A DNA stretch of 64,000 nucleotides from Corylus avellana (Eukaryota; Streptophyta; Magnoliopsida; Fagales; Betulaceae), in assembly GCF_901000735.1 (NCBI RefSeq), contig NC_081546.1, forward strand, positions 25,918,529 through 25,982,528, read 5' to 3'. Below the pieces are notes generated by a model. It was not told where the DNA came from. It made no database searches and worked only from the letters and a program-made list of their open reading frames with translations. This document shows, piece after piece, positions 31,571 through 44,200 of this stretch. Made by a program: the position numbers and the translations under genes. The stretch's first letter is position 1; each line of letters starts with the position of its first letter.

Positions 31571-31615
31571 TTTTAATGAAACTGGATTTTTCTCAACCAA
31601 AAAAAAAAAAAAAAA
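30822..31615 (+). mobile_element. 5'-truncated LINE with RNase H, nested in the copia element
   Basis: A 794-bp insertion with a 3' poly(A) and a 14-bp target duplication AAAACTTGCTATGC (30,808-30,821 and 31,616-31,629). It lies in opposite orientation to the copia RT it interrupts. Confidence 0.88.
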
Positions 31616-32441
31616 AAAACTTGCTATGCATTTACTTGCACTATTAATCAAATATAAATTAGACAATATCACATTGTCAAATGCCATTGTTTAAGAGCTT
31701 GCTTGCTTTAATCCATATAAGAATTTCACCAGTTTGCACACTTTATGTTCTTGACCGGAGATTACTAGTCCATCGAGCTGCTCTATATAAATCTCTTCAT
31801 CATTTAGAAAAATAACTTTGACATCCATTTGATGTACAACAAGTTTATAAATATAAGCAATGGCAAATAACATTCCAATAGATGCAATTTTAATAATCGG
31901 AAAATAAGTATCAAATAATCAACATTTTGCATTTATTTGTAGCTTTTAGCTACCAAGTCTACCATTTACTTATCTATTGTATCACCCAGTTTAAGCTTCT
32001 TCTTAACCATCTATTTATAACCAATTGATTTGGTCTTAGGAGGTAACTCAACAAGTTCCCAAGCATGGTTAGACATAATTGATTTCAATTACTTATAGCT
32101 TCTAACCAATTAAAATAAATAAATAAAATGCATCAAATAGATTTAATTGATGCATCATAACATGTTAGATCATCATCAATAATATAAACAATAAAATCAT
32201 TACCGAGATTTCTTCCGTTCTACCTCACTTGTTTTTTCTCAATTCTCACACGTCATCAACAATTTAATTAGAAGCAACATAAAAATCATGAAATTATTTT
32301 TTCTTATTTTTTCAAAGGAAACACATGCTTAAGGAAAATAATATTTTTAGATTCAATAATAGTATTGTAATCTAAAACATCACTCTTGATAATAAGGAAT
32401 CTATAACATGAACTATTACATGCAAAACCAAAAGATCATAA

Positions 32442-33200
32442 TGTTGGAAAAAAATTTGGATGGTGCACAAATTCTCATTGATATAAAATAATTACAGTAT
32501 GAAAATTAACATTCTAATAAATAAAATAAAAGAGATGAAAAGTAGAGTATAGAAAGATCTCACAATATGCTATAGAATCGCGCAAGAACGTTGTCCTTAA
32601 AGATTGATTCGTGCCTCTCGGAGTACGTAACTTGATGCGATCGGATCTCTTGACACGCAACCTCCCAGGATTAGACTATAGCGTCTACCTTCGTTAAGGA
32701 CGTACTTTCAATAACGAAAACTAGTAGAACAACCCTTTAATCTTCTTGATAAACAAAACCACATAGAGAAAAAACAATAAATAGAAGACAATAGGTGGAC
32801 ATTGCCCCTAATTATTTGCTTCTATAATGTATATATAATTAAGTAAAAAAAAAAATCTCATGAAAATCTATAACAAGAGTATATTTTATAGTGCTCTTTG
32901 GTGGCTTTATAAAAAGAATTAGTGGGCTATTGATTTATGCTATTAAATTGCATGAATATATGTAACTGTCATGAAAAGTTTAATACCAACGGTCATACAC
33001 ATATAATCTTGAAGATACATAGACCAAACGGTCAAATAATTAAATGCCATAAAATCTTGTTAATGGACAAATCCCTTTAGACCTTGGTCAATACCGGTTT
33101 TTCCAAACAACGGTCAAAAAGGTAGAAAACTAAATTAAAGATGTTTCATTTTTTTTTTTCCCTTTCTCCATAAAAACTGGTTTGATACTCAACGGTAAAA
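32442..33200 (-). repeat. 5' LTR of the copia element
   Basis: Starts TGTTGGAAAAAAATTTGG. The sister LTR is at 29,094-29,861. Confidence 0.8.
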
Positions 33201-34685
33201 AATTGGTTTAAGACCCAATAGTAATAAAAAAAATATTTAAGTAATAATAAATCATAATTGAATAATAAAAAATTGTTTGTAACATCACAACATTTATATC
33301 CTAGAATCAATCCAAAATTACTATTAAATTTGTGGGACTTATATAAGTCTTACATATAAATCTTACAAATCCAATGATAAAATATCTTAATTATCATCCA
33401 TCATGATCGCTTAGCCGTCGGTAGCCAGTAAGTTACACTAAAGTTACTAGGTTAGAAAAAAGTAATAAAGGCTTGTAAATGGTGTGAAGGAGACAAATAA
33501 TCTAGCTAGGACCCATAATACAAATTAATCTACCAATTAGATGAGTACAAGTGGTGCTTGAATTTTCATTACAATTCATTTGGAAGTGGAAAGCCTTGTA
33601 TCATTGTCCCAATTCAATTATTTATGGTCATTTCAAGTTGACAAATTAACTCTCCATTCCCTATATAAAATAAAATTACGAAGCTTGTGACTCAAGTCAT
33701 TGGGTGGTACTATCACATATCATCTTAGATTAGATTGATTGTAGAACATCTAATCAAGATGTAATTAATTAATTAGGCTCCTAATCCCTTTATAAAAAGG
33801 GACACAAGGTTGTAGTTTCAGTAGCCGACAAGAATAAATCAATGGTGGGTATGTGATATGGTGGCCATGGCTAATGGTAATATAGTGGAAAAGAATAATG
33901 TGGTAGTAAATTAATTAGTAATGGCAGCATCTCAAATTAATTAATTAATTTGGGGTTACTACATGTAATTGGCCTTAGAATATAAACCCTAATTATCGTT
34001 TGTGTTTGGCTTAGGATGTTTTAAAGTAAATCTAAGGTATTCACATGAGCTAATATACTCAATGTTCAAGGTAGACGTACATACACGTACAACGCATCAA
34101 CAACAAATTTATCCAAAAATCATGCCCAAGTCATCAATATAATTTATTAATTTATAGAATAATGCCAAATATTACGCATTTATCGTACTTTTTTTTTTTT
34201 GCAAGATCACATTTATTTTACTTGGTTGATGTGACAATAGTGCTTCTCAGTCCTTTAATTTTTTTAAAATAAAAAATAAAAAATTAATGAGTAGAACGCA
34301 ACCGAGTCTTTCTCTCTCTCTCAATGATGTTGGGATAGAATTAGAGGATATTTGAGATTATATTTCATAAATAAAACTTTTAAGTCAAAAAGCATTTTTT
34401 TGGCATTTGTCAAATCCTCAAAAGTGTTTTTTGGCCATTTATGGGTGGACTCTTAAAAGCGCTTTTAGTTTTTTTTTACCTAACGAGTTTTTTTTTTTCT
34501 TCAATCAAACTTGTTACGTATTAAACGTACTTTTAGATGACCTATCAAACGTACACTCAAACATGCACTTAATGAGAATGGAAACATGGGTCCTTGGTTT
34601 CTCTTGGAGCAATTTTTTTCTTTTCTTAATGAATAAGAAATTTATTAAGAACCAAACTCAAAGAATTCAACAAATCCAGTTAATT

Positions 34686-34721
<36 letters not shown>

Positions 34722-36815
34722 CCTTCAAACTAATCTAAAGAAAATATCCTGCCAAGTATTTATAAACATTAAAAAAGTACATTAAATTTTCATTGCCATT
34801 AATATTAATTTACTAACTTATATTAAATTTAATGTGCCTTTTAAATATTTATAAACACTTTGCACTATTTTAAATAAGTTAAAAGATATTTTTTTTATAT
34901 ATATATAACTCCATTAATTAATACTTGTATTTAATTGCTTTGAAAAATCTCCATCTTGTTGGCAATATTCTCCATACGTTTTTCTTATACCCAAATCAAA
35001 TGATCATGACCATCCTATTTCTTAATAATTAAGAAAGATTTCTGGACCACAGCTCTGACTATTGGGGAAGATATATAGAGGATAGAGACAAAGAAGCCTC
35101 TTTTTCACTGTCAAATCATGAGTGTTTGACTGACAGAGTATGATGATTGATGAGTTCTTTGTTTTTTTTTTTTTTTTTTTTTAATTTAATTTTTTTATGA
35201 GTTTTTATTATTTGATAGATGGTTCTTTGACTCTTTGTGCAGCAATTGGCTGAATTTAAAGAGAGGAGTTTTCGGATAGATCTTGGAGCTGACCTATTTT
35301 TTTTTTTTTTTTTTCTTTTAATTGAATAAGAAAAAAGATTACAAAGGAAAATTCTTACCAATTTGAAAAGAAGAAAGAGTGAGTGATCTTAAAACCGAAT
35401 AAGGGGTAACCTTTATAACAATAGACCAAAAATAAACTAAAACAGTGCAAAAATAATTACATAAAGTTGAAAATTGATCAAACAAGTGATTTGGTCCTCT
35501 CAAAGGACCGCACAAGACAATTACACAAGTAAAAAGTATACAAATTAAGGTAAACTTATCTGAACTCTCACATGAAGCCGGAGCTCATCTATTCTACCAG
35601 CTGGTAATCAACCTTTAATGGAAGAATCCTATTCGTTACAATTGCATGATGGAGGGTTCTTCTTGTTTGGATAAACCCGAATCTTTAAAGAGAAAAGTTT
35701 TGATTGAATGCGTAGTGGGTATTCAACCTTTTAATGAGAGAGAGATCTTGATTCGATTTCTCTAAACTTGTGTTCACATGGTCGATTGGTTTAAGCCTGA
35801 GGTGAATAATTTATAATTATACAATGAATTAGGCGTTTTAATTAAAAAAAATTGTTTAAGTTTTTAACATGATAAAAAGTAAGTAAATAGTCTCTAATTA
35901 TGGTTAAAAAACAATAATTACTAATTAAATGTCGCGTTATATATTCACATTTCATAGTCTCAGCGTTCATAATTTCTTTGACGTTCACAATTCTTTAGAA
36001 GTCCCACTTGTTTACTTTTTATGAAAGTCATATTTTCACATTCATGGAAATCTCAAATGCATTGTTTGGCATGTTTGCATTATACAAAAAATAGAATTAC
36101 ACATCTGAATGATATTGATGGTTTAGATTTGTTTTAAAAAATTTGACAAATAGAATAAGAGATTTGTTATTTTTTCAACTCTACATCTATCTCCATTCAT
36201 ACTTTTTTTAAATCCATTACTGGTTCATACAGATCCAAAGGTGAATTTTTTATTTTTATTTTATTTTTTTGACATGTCCGCATAAGAGAGGGGAGGGGGA
36301 TTCGAACTAGTGACCTCCATTTTATTAGGCGTGGTCCTAGTCAATTGAGGTACCAATTGGGGTATCTCTTGGTGACGTAAATTTTTTATTAAAAAAAAAG
36401 ATGAATGTGAGATATATAGAAGAATAGCATGTCTCATAGAAGAAAGTGATCCAATTAAGATATTAAATTATATATTAAAAAAAAAAGACTTTTTCTTTTT
36501 TCTTTTTTCCAAATGCACGTATTGCTTATAGAATTTTGTTGACAATTGATGTCTATTACAATTGCTTATGCAAAAAATAAAAAATAAAAAATAAAAAATA
36601 AAATTGATAAGATCAACAATGTCACAAAAAAGATTAAATTAATTAATTATACGATCCATTGAAAATGATATATGAGAAAAATCTGAATATAAAAATTTAA
36701 TTAGTAATTTTATATTACAAAAAGAAACAAAAATAATGTTTCAACAAAAAATTATATTATTAAAATTAAAATAAATATGATTTAATTAATATTTAAATAT
36801 AAATAAAATACTCTT

Positions 36816-36851
<36 letters not shown>

Positions 36852-37084
36852 CGCTCGTTAATTTAGACCTTAAAAACTATATAGATTCCATCGAAATCCT
36901 TTCTCAAATCGAAATCCAAATCTAACATGTTAGGACAGTCATATATTGTGTCTGTGTTTTATCTCTTTCTCGTATTTCAACACTTCTCTACATATACATC
37001 TTCTTTTCTTCGAAAGTTGGTGTACATTAAATCATTAATATTGTCTTATTATGAAAATATCGAAACAATATATTCTGAGGATCA
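33201..37084. other. Long AT-rich intergenic stretch without a gene
   Basis: Apart from one decayed SINE (36,262-36,380), AT microsatellites near 34,690 and 36,822 and poly(T) tracts near 35,162 and 35,299, nothing is recognised. The open frames here are short, low-complexity and unsupported. Confidence 0.5.
36262..36380 (-). mobile_element. tRNA-derived SINE, decayed copy
   Basis: On the minus strand it contains GGTACCTCAATTGACTAG (degenerate box A), GGTCACTAGTTCGAATCCC (box B), CCCTCCCC, GCGGACATGTC and a terminal A/T tract: the same layout as 20,667-20,766. Confidence 0.75.
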
Positions 37085-37820
37085 GGCTTCTATGCGGTAG
37101 TGAAAACTACCGCATAGAAGCTGTAGTTCCAAAACTGCACCGTTTGGATAAAAACGGTGCAGTTTAGGAAAGTGAATAAATAGGATTTTTTTAAAAAATA
37201 ATAAAAAACTATTTAGAAATTAAAAAATATATAAAAAAAACTAATTATTAAAAACTATAAATATTAAAACAATTAAAAACAAAAGGGCGGCCACCACCGC
37301 CACCACAGCAACAAATTTCATCTTCTCCCAAAGACCCACTTGAGGAATCGATAGAAACAAGACGACAACAACAACAACGCCATCACTCTCCACCAATTGT
37401 CGCTTCATTCTATGTTCCGAGTGAGCAGCAATTTGAGGCTGTGAATCCAAAGAGGCCTAGGTATACTGGGCAGTGGAAGCTTTTGCCATCTGCAACAACA
37501 ACGCAGCAAAAACAGTAGACCCAGTTGGCCGAATCAAGCCCAACCAACCCACAAACCCAACAATCCCACACCGCAACCGCTTCTTCCTCAAACACAGCCT
37601 CATCGCCATCCACCGACACCAACAGGCAACAAGCCAAGGGGTCACCCCTTTGCTTTTTATTTTTAATTTTTTTTTATATTTTTTAATTTCTAAATAGTTT
37701 TTTATTATTTTTTTAAAAAATCCTATTTATTCACTTTTCAAAACTGCACCGTTTTATCCAAACGGTGCAGTTTTGGAACTACCGCTTCTATGCGGTAGTT
37801 TTCACTACCGCATAGAAGCC
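37085..37820. mobile_element. Long-TIR foldback element carrying a host coding fragment
   Basis: A 736-bp unit whose ends are inverted repeats of about 160-170 bp, nearly identical (37,085-37,245 and 37,650-37,820). Each arm contains two hairpins: CTTCTATGCGGTAG paired with CTACCGCATAGAAG, and ACTGCACCGTTT paired with AAACGGTGCAGT. The GC-rich centre (37,280-37,645) is unlike the AT-rich arms. No transposase. The long TIRs recall Mutator-like Pack elements, but no clear 9-bp target duplication is visible in the flanks, so the superfamily is uncertain. Confidence 0.85.
37291..37642 (+). pseudogene. Captured Pro/Gln-rich host coding fragment
   Basis: In one frame, 75 codons run from a PPPPPQQQ stretch through SFYVPSEQQFEAVN and NPKRPRYTGQWKLLP to a single TAG at 37,516-37,518. 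The frame then stays open for about 41 more codons (QLAESSP, SSSNTASSPSTDTN, QQAKG). The sustained amino-acid-like composition and the block FYVPSEQQFE...TGQWKLLP look like a conserved plant protein, but I cannot name it. There is no start codon inside, so it was taken from the middle of a gene. It is probably non-functional because of the stop. Confidence 0.6.
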
Positions 37821-40440
37821 AGATCCATATTGTGATATATCCCCCTCAATTTTTGGATTTATTGTCAACTTGGTATCTGAACTTTTATTTTGGTCAATTA
37901 ATCCTCTAAATTTGGACTTGTCATCGGTATATATATACATGACAAGATTAGTAAGATTATTGCAGATTATGCTTACATGTTCAAAATGCTTCGGTGTTAT
38001 ACTAAACATCATATGATTCCTCATGGGGTCAAGAAGACCTTGCTAAACATCAATTAACATATGCTTTACAATATGTTAAAAGTTGCTAATTAACTGCCCC
38101 GTGATCGACCGTCTTGACTTCTGAGGAAGAGAAGGCAGGAAAATCAATTCAATACCAAATATAGAATGAAAGAGAAAGGATTAACTTACTGATTTAGTTC
38201 TAAGAGAACTTACTCTTTGTTCTTTTCCTGACTTTTCTTCTTTATTTTGTTTGTTTTTTAACACTCGAGTCTCACGTTAGGAAGGCGAGTAGTTGAGGTA
38301 GAGCGAGTGAAATATAAAGAAATTTATATATAATTGCTCTGTTTCTTATTAGGTCAGATTAAATTTTATAAAGAATTTTAAGAAAACCTCAAATTAACTA
38401 ATCATTTTAGAATAATAGAACATATATATATATATATATATATATAGGTCGTTTTCTAGATTGTTACAAATGTTATCAAAATAACCTAGCAACGATATGT
38501 GGTATTGGAACGATATTGATGTTGCCTAAATGAGGAAGTCAAAGATTTAGAGGAAAATTATAACACATCCCATTTATAGTGGATGGATTACAAATGCACT
38601 CATGAATGCTAATTAAGTTTCACATTAGCTCTTTACCATGTGAAACTATACACTTTTAGCATCATTTTAAAGTGACACCACAAATATGATTATTGCTTTC
38701 TTTTTACAAAACTGTACGCAACGTGTTAGATAATTTTGTAGTTAAAAAATCGTAAAAATAAATGTTATTTTCATCATTTCAAGATTTAACTTGTTCAAAA
38801 TGATATATAAATTTTCGTTATTTTAGCTAACTCATAGAGAATTTACAAATCGACAAAACCTAGTGGAGGAATTTTCCACCTCCAAGAAATTTCCTCAATA
38901 TGTCACATGTCTTAGTGAAACTGGATGAAGTTTGAACTTCATGCTAATGGGTAGTTACTCATTTACAGATTTAAGTTGATGGGTTTGTTTGCAAGTGCAA
39001 GATGATAATATTCTAATAACCTATGCAAATTGATGATTTATAAATCAAGGCTGGAATTAGGATTTCCCTAAGGAAATGAGAGGACAAAACATGAATAAGG
39101 AATTAAGCCTTCGATACGGATCAAACCTAATTTTTGGGATCTATATAAATATATTTGAAGGAAAATTTTAAAAGCGGGAGGGGCATGGCTCCGACCCCCT
39201 ATTCTGATCTATATGCTTTCAATTAATTAAAAGAGTCAAATTTTTTGTAGGGTTTTCAAGTTGTATGATATGCAAAATCTATGTAATTATTTTATGCCTT
39301 CATGCAATATGGTTGAGAAGGTCACAAAGCCACCTTCAAATTTTTTTTTTTTTTTAAGATTTAATTTTTTAAATTAAATTAATAAAAAAAATAATATTTT
39401 AATCAGATAAAACGGTGAGTTTTGAGTGGCCTAACGGAAGCTAACAAAAATTGACGGTTAGGAGTTTTCTAGTAGTTTCGAGTGACTCAGGGACTAAATT
39501 TCCAAAAAAAAATACCCAGGGAGTTTTTAATAAAAGCGCGTTTACCTAAGGATTTTATATATAATTTTCCTTTTATTTTTTATGGGAAAAAAAAAACAAA
39601 ACAAAACAAATTTGAGGGTGCAAAAATGGCCAAATGGCGTAGCCACCCCGAATTTTTTTTTATAATGTTTTATAAAAAATAAAAATTAGGAGCAATATGG
39701 GAAGTTTTTGATACAATTGGTCAAATTGCAAAAATTTGGAACTTTGGAGGGGTGGATTGCAAAAGTTGAAACTTTGGTGTTCGAATTGAAAAACGCTATC
39801 AACTTTAAGGGGGTAAACTGTAATTTTTCCTTTTTATTTTATCCCTTTAAACTTCTTTTTCTTTTTGTTTAAGAAGTTTTTTACCAAGCAATCTCTAGCT
39901 TTTATTAAACTGAGCTGATCGTTAATGTCTCTGATAATAGACCTTTTTTTTTTTTTTTTTTTTTTTGTTTTTTTACCACTTTGATATTAATGGACTTGAT
40001 TCTCCAATCTGAGATAGAATTAGGCCATTTAATAGCCATAATAATAACAGTAAAGAGAGAATCGCATTATAATAACAGAGATTTTAACCCAAGAGACGAA
40101 GCTAATTTACTAGTCAAAGAGCTGCATAAGCAGCAAATCACCTTACCATTTTCATTTCCTCAATTCCGGCCGGCCATAATTCTTCCTAATATGACATATT
40201 AACAGATTATGTCAACTCTTCTAATGGCAATGACTAATTTGTTATTTTTTGTTTACCATAAGGAGTAATTAATCACTTTCTAAAATTTAGGGAGCTATTT
40301 GTCAAAACTACAAATCACAAGGACTAAAAATACATTTATTCCTTAAATGTAAGAGCATTTACACCATGTTCGGTTCACACTTGCTAGATGTTGAATGTTC
40401 AGTAGCGATACTTTTCCGTATCCCTTTTTTCTTTTCTTTG
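37821..40440. other. Intergenic sequence with repeat remnants
   Basis: Contains the inverted relative of the 2,371-2,535 repeat at about 38,867-39,030. It also has a half-copy related to the MITE of 7,813-8,146 at about 39,690-39,830 (TTGCAAAAGTTGAAACTTTG, GGGTAAACTGTAATTTTTCC) and poly(T) tracts near 39,341 and 39,944. No gene seen. Confidence 0.5.
38867..39030 (-). repeat. Inverted copy of the dispersed repeat at 2,371-2,535
   Basis: Contains CAGATTTAAGTTGATGGGTT and TTGCAAGTGCAAGATGATAA; reverse-complement match with scattered substitutions. Confidence 0.55.
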
Positions 40441-41047
40441 TTTGGCCATTTTGGAGTGACTGAGATAGTTCATCCACCCAATTTAACACATTAATAAATT
40501 CTATCAATTTTTTTAAACGAAAAAATATATATTTATTTTATTTTTACTTCTTAGAATGATTAATCACTTTTAAAATTCAAAACTTATTTGTCAAAACTAG
40601 TACTTAGACCAAAAATGTAGTTATCACTACATTTATGCAATTAGACAGTGACTTTCAGCTTGATTTCCACAATAACTACACCAGGCAAGTACGGCGTTGA
40701 GTATGCTAACATTTCAACCGAGATAGTTCGTCCACCCTATTTAACACATTAATAAATTCTATCAATTTTTTTGAACGAAAAAAATATATATTTTTTTATT
40801 TTTATTTCTTAGAATGATTAATCACTTTTAAAATTCAAAACATATTTGTCAAAACTACCACTTAGACCAAAAAATGTAGTTATCATTGCATTTATGCAAT
40901 TAGACAGTGACTTTGAGCTTGATTTCCACAATAACTATACGGCGTTGAGTACGCCAACATTTCAACCGAAATAGTTCGTCCACCCTATTCAACACATTAA
41001 TAAATTCTATCAAATTTTTTAAACGAAAAATATATATATATATATAT
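40441..41047 (-). repeat. Inverted outlier of the satellite, about 2.4 monomers
   Basis: Read on the minus strand, the monomers are type C, then type D (with the 11-bp insertion), then a type-A relative. This is the same C-D-A order as in the main array 33 kb away. It ends at a 100-N gap, so a longer array may have been collapsed. Confidence 0.88.
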
Positions 41048-41147
41048 NNNNNNNNNNNNNNNNNNNNNNNNNNNNNNNNNNNNNNNNNNNNNNNNNNNNN
41101 NNNNNNNNNNNNNNNNNNNNNNNNNNNNNNNNNNNNNNNNNNNNNNN
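41048..41147. other. Assembly gap, 100 N
   Basis: It interrupts the inverted satellite piece, 50 bp before the LINE target site. Confidence 0.99.
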
Positions 41148-41247
41148 AAGAAAATCGTAATACTTCTTACCAAAAATAACAATATGAAACTCTCTCTTAC
41201 ACAATTAATTCTTTTTTTTTTTTTTTTTTTGAAAAGATCTTCATTGA

Positions 41248-44200
41248 TTAATCTGAATGCTGTTCTGCCAATACAAAGGCTTGAATACAAGAGGGGTAGT
41301 CTGCCTCCCACAAATTCTCGCCCTGCAAGGACAAAGCTAATCTGGCAAGTCTGTGTGCTACTCCATTAATGTTACGTGGTATATGCTCCACCCTCCAAGC
41401 TAAGAACTTGTGCAACCTCTGCTTGGCATCTGCAATTAACGATCCATAAACACCCCGCCAATCCTCCGTGCTGCGCAAATGGTGAACCACTTCTGCTGCG
41501 TCTCCTTCTAGAATTATCTTGTGCCAGTTCTTCCTTTCGCAGAGCTCCACCGCCTTCCACATCGCCAAAGCTTCTGCAGATGCCGCTTCACAAAGGTAAG
41601 GTCGTTTACCACAAAAAGTGGCCAAAACCTGACCTTCATGGTTCCGGGCTATCAAGCCCATTCCCATACAGCCCTCTCTAGAGTTGGTAGATGCATCCCA
41701 ATTCAATTTTACATAGCCTTCCGGGGGTTTCTTCCAGTGCATGACCAGCTGGTTTGGGTCAGAGGTAATAATGCCTTTCTCTTGTGTCTGCTTCACCTTC
41801 TCGAAGGCAGTCATCTGATCTCTCGCCCTCTGTAGGACTACGGCAGGTGAATGCATTACACCCTCAAAAACCACTGAATTCCGCCGGTACCACAACTGAC
41901 GAGCAACTGCCACAAAGAGTTGAATCTCCGTTTCCTCCATCTTCCCCAGCAGAAACTCAAAAAGATGGAGAAAATCAGCTTCTTCACTACTGATTTTCTG
42001 CAAAGCCCTGCTGCATTCCAGCCAGACATCTTGAGCTGAGGGACATCCCCACAAGATATGACCCGACGTTTCTTCTTCTCTCTCACACAGCGGGCATAAT
42101 GGATCGCTTGTAATACGACGACGGTAGAGGTTTCCTTTTGTAGGTAAAACATTCTGGCATGCTTTCCAAATAAACAGCTGCTCAACCCTGGGACTCCTCA
42201 AAGCCCATATTTTCCTCCACACATCCCCATAGCTCTCCTCCGTTGAACATGAGCCCTTCCCCTCTTCCGTTAAAGACTTAGCAAGGTGGTATGCGCTACG
42301 TACTGTAAAAAGGCCATGCTTTGTTCCTGCCCAAATCAGTTTGTCTTGCTGTCCCCCTGGGCATATCACCATACTGCAGATCACCTTCACTTCCTCCGGT
42401 ATAAAGATTTCCTCTATAAGAGGAATATTCCACCAACCAGTGCTTTCATCCATTAATTCTTGGACTCTAGCGTCCTGGCCGAGGATTCTAATTGGAGATT
42501 GCACCATATGAGTCTTTTTTGTGGGGAGCCACCGATCACCCCAGATGTGGATTGAATGGCCGTTTCCTACCCTCCATACCATACCAGCCTGTATCAATTG
42601 TCTTGCGTTCCAAATACTACGCCAGGCGAATGAAGGCCTCGTCCCCAGATTAGATTCCAGAAAGGTGCCGTTTGGAAAATACTTTGACTGCAAGACTTGT
42701 GCAACAAGAGAATTGGGATTTTGAACTAACCTCCATCCTTGTTTTGCTAGAAGGGCTTGATTAAAGCTTTCTAGATCACGGTATCCCAATCCTCCTCTTG
42801 CTTTGCTCAAGCCCATTTTTTCCCAACCCATCCAAGCTACCCTTGACATATTAGTTTTGTGCCCCCACCAAAACCTTGTCATCATAGAGTTAATCCGCTT
42901 ACACAACATCTTCGGTAGTTTAAATACGCTCATGGTGTATGTAGGGATTGCTTGAATGACCGACTTGAGAAGTACCTCCTTTCCGGCATGTGTGAGAAAT
43001 TTCTCCTTCCATCCATTAATACGGTCCCATATACGCCCTTGAATATTGTGGAAAGACCGTACTCGCGACTTACCAATCAATGAAGGGAGACCCAAATACT
43101 TTTCGTAACTTTGGGTGGATTGCACTCCCGCTAGTGCCTTAATGTGTGCCCGAACTTCCACCTTGGTGTTCTTACTAAAAAATAATGACGTTTTCTCCCT
43201 ATTAAGCTTCTGTCCCGAGCAACCTTCGTACAATTTTAGAATCTCCTGCATTTTATTCCATTCATCAATATTGGCTCGACAGAATAGTAAGCTATCATCT
43301 GCGAAGAATAGATGATTGATTCGAACTCCTCCACGAGAAATGGGCAATCCCGTTATATCCCTTTGTAATTCAGCCTTACAAAGCAAATGACTAAGGCCCT
43401 CCGCACATAAAATGAAGAGATATGGAGAAAGGGGATCTCCTTGCCGCAATCCCCTTGAAGGAGTTATATGACCGTGTGCCTGTCCATTGACTAAGACCGA
43501 ATATGACACCGTTCGCAAACACGTCATGCACTTTTGTACCCATCTTGAATCAAAACCCATCTTAATCATAATCCTTTCCAAAAAAACCCATTCCACCCTG
43601 TCGTATGCCTTGCTCATATCCAATTTAAGAGCCATGTATCCCTTTCGACCCCTCATTCTTCCATTCATCGTATGTAAGGCTTCAAAAGCCACCAATATAT
43701 TATCGGTGATAAGCCTTCCTGGTACAAATGCACTTTGATAGGGAGAGATAATATTAGGGAGCACTTTTTTCAGCCTATTTGCAATAGTTTTAGCAATGAT
43801 TTTGTAAATTACATTGCATAAACTAATAGGTCTAAATTCAGTCACACAAGAAGGTTTCTTTTTTTTTGGAATCAAGACAATATAGGTTTGATTTAAAGAT
43901 GGATCAAAATTACCTCCGTTCAAGAACCCAAGGACCGCTTCACAAACCTCTTGTCTCACTATACTCCAAGAATTCTGGAAAAAACAGGCAGCATAGCCGT
44001 CTGGTCCTGGGGATTTCATTGGTCCCATTCCCTTCAGAGCTGTTTCCACTTCCTCCCTGGAATAGTTAGCCAAAAGCATATCATTCATATCCCCCGAGAC
44101 CCTCTGTTCCATCCCTTCCAAGCATGCTTCTGTCCCCTCCGTTCCTCCTGTAGCAAACAAGTTTTGAAAATATTTGACAAAAGCCTCACCTACTCCCTGT

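Larger units (their letters stand above)
29094..33200 (-). mobile_element. Degenerate Ty1-copia retrotransposon, minus orientation
   Basis: Two direct LTRs of about 0.76 kb (29,094-29,861 and 32,442-33,200) bound a 2.6-kb interior. On the minus strand the interior has decayed reverse-transcriptase pieces: 31,691-31,873 (YKLVVHQMDVK, KVCKLVKFLYGLKQ) and about 30,435-30,660 (ILSHTYYVEKILKRF, EKYAQIIGSLMF). Both are typical of copia RT. The parts are in the correct order but split by a LINE insertion. Gag, protease and integrase are not recognisable and frames are broken, so the copy is dead. Confidence 0.85.
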
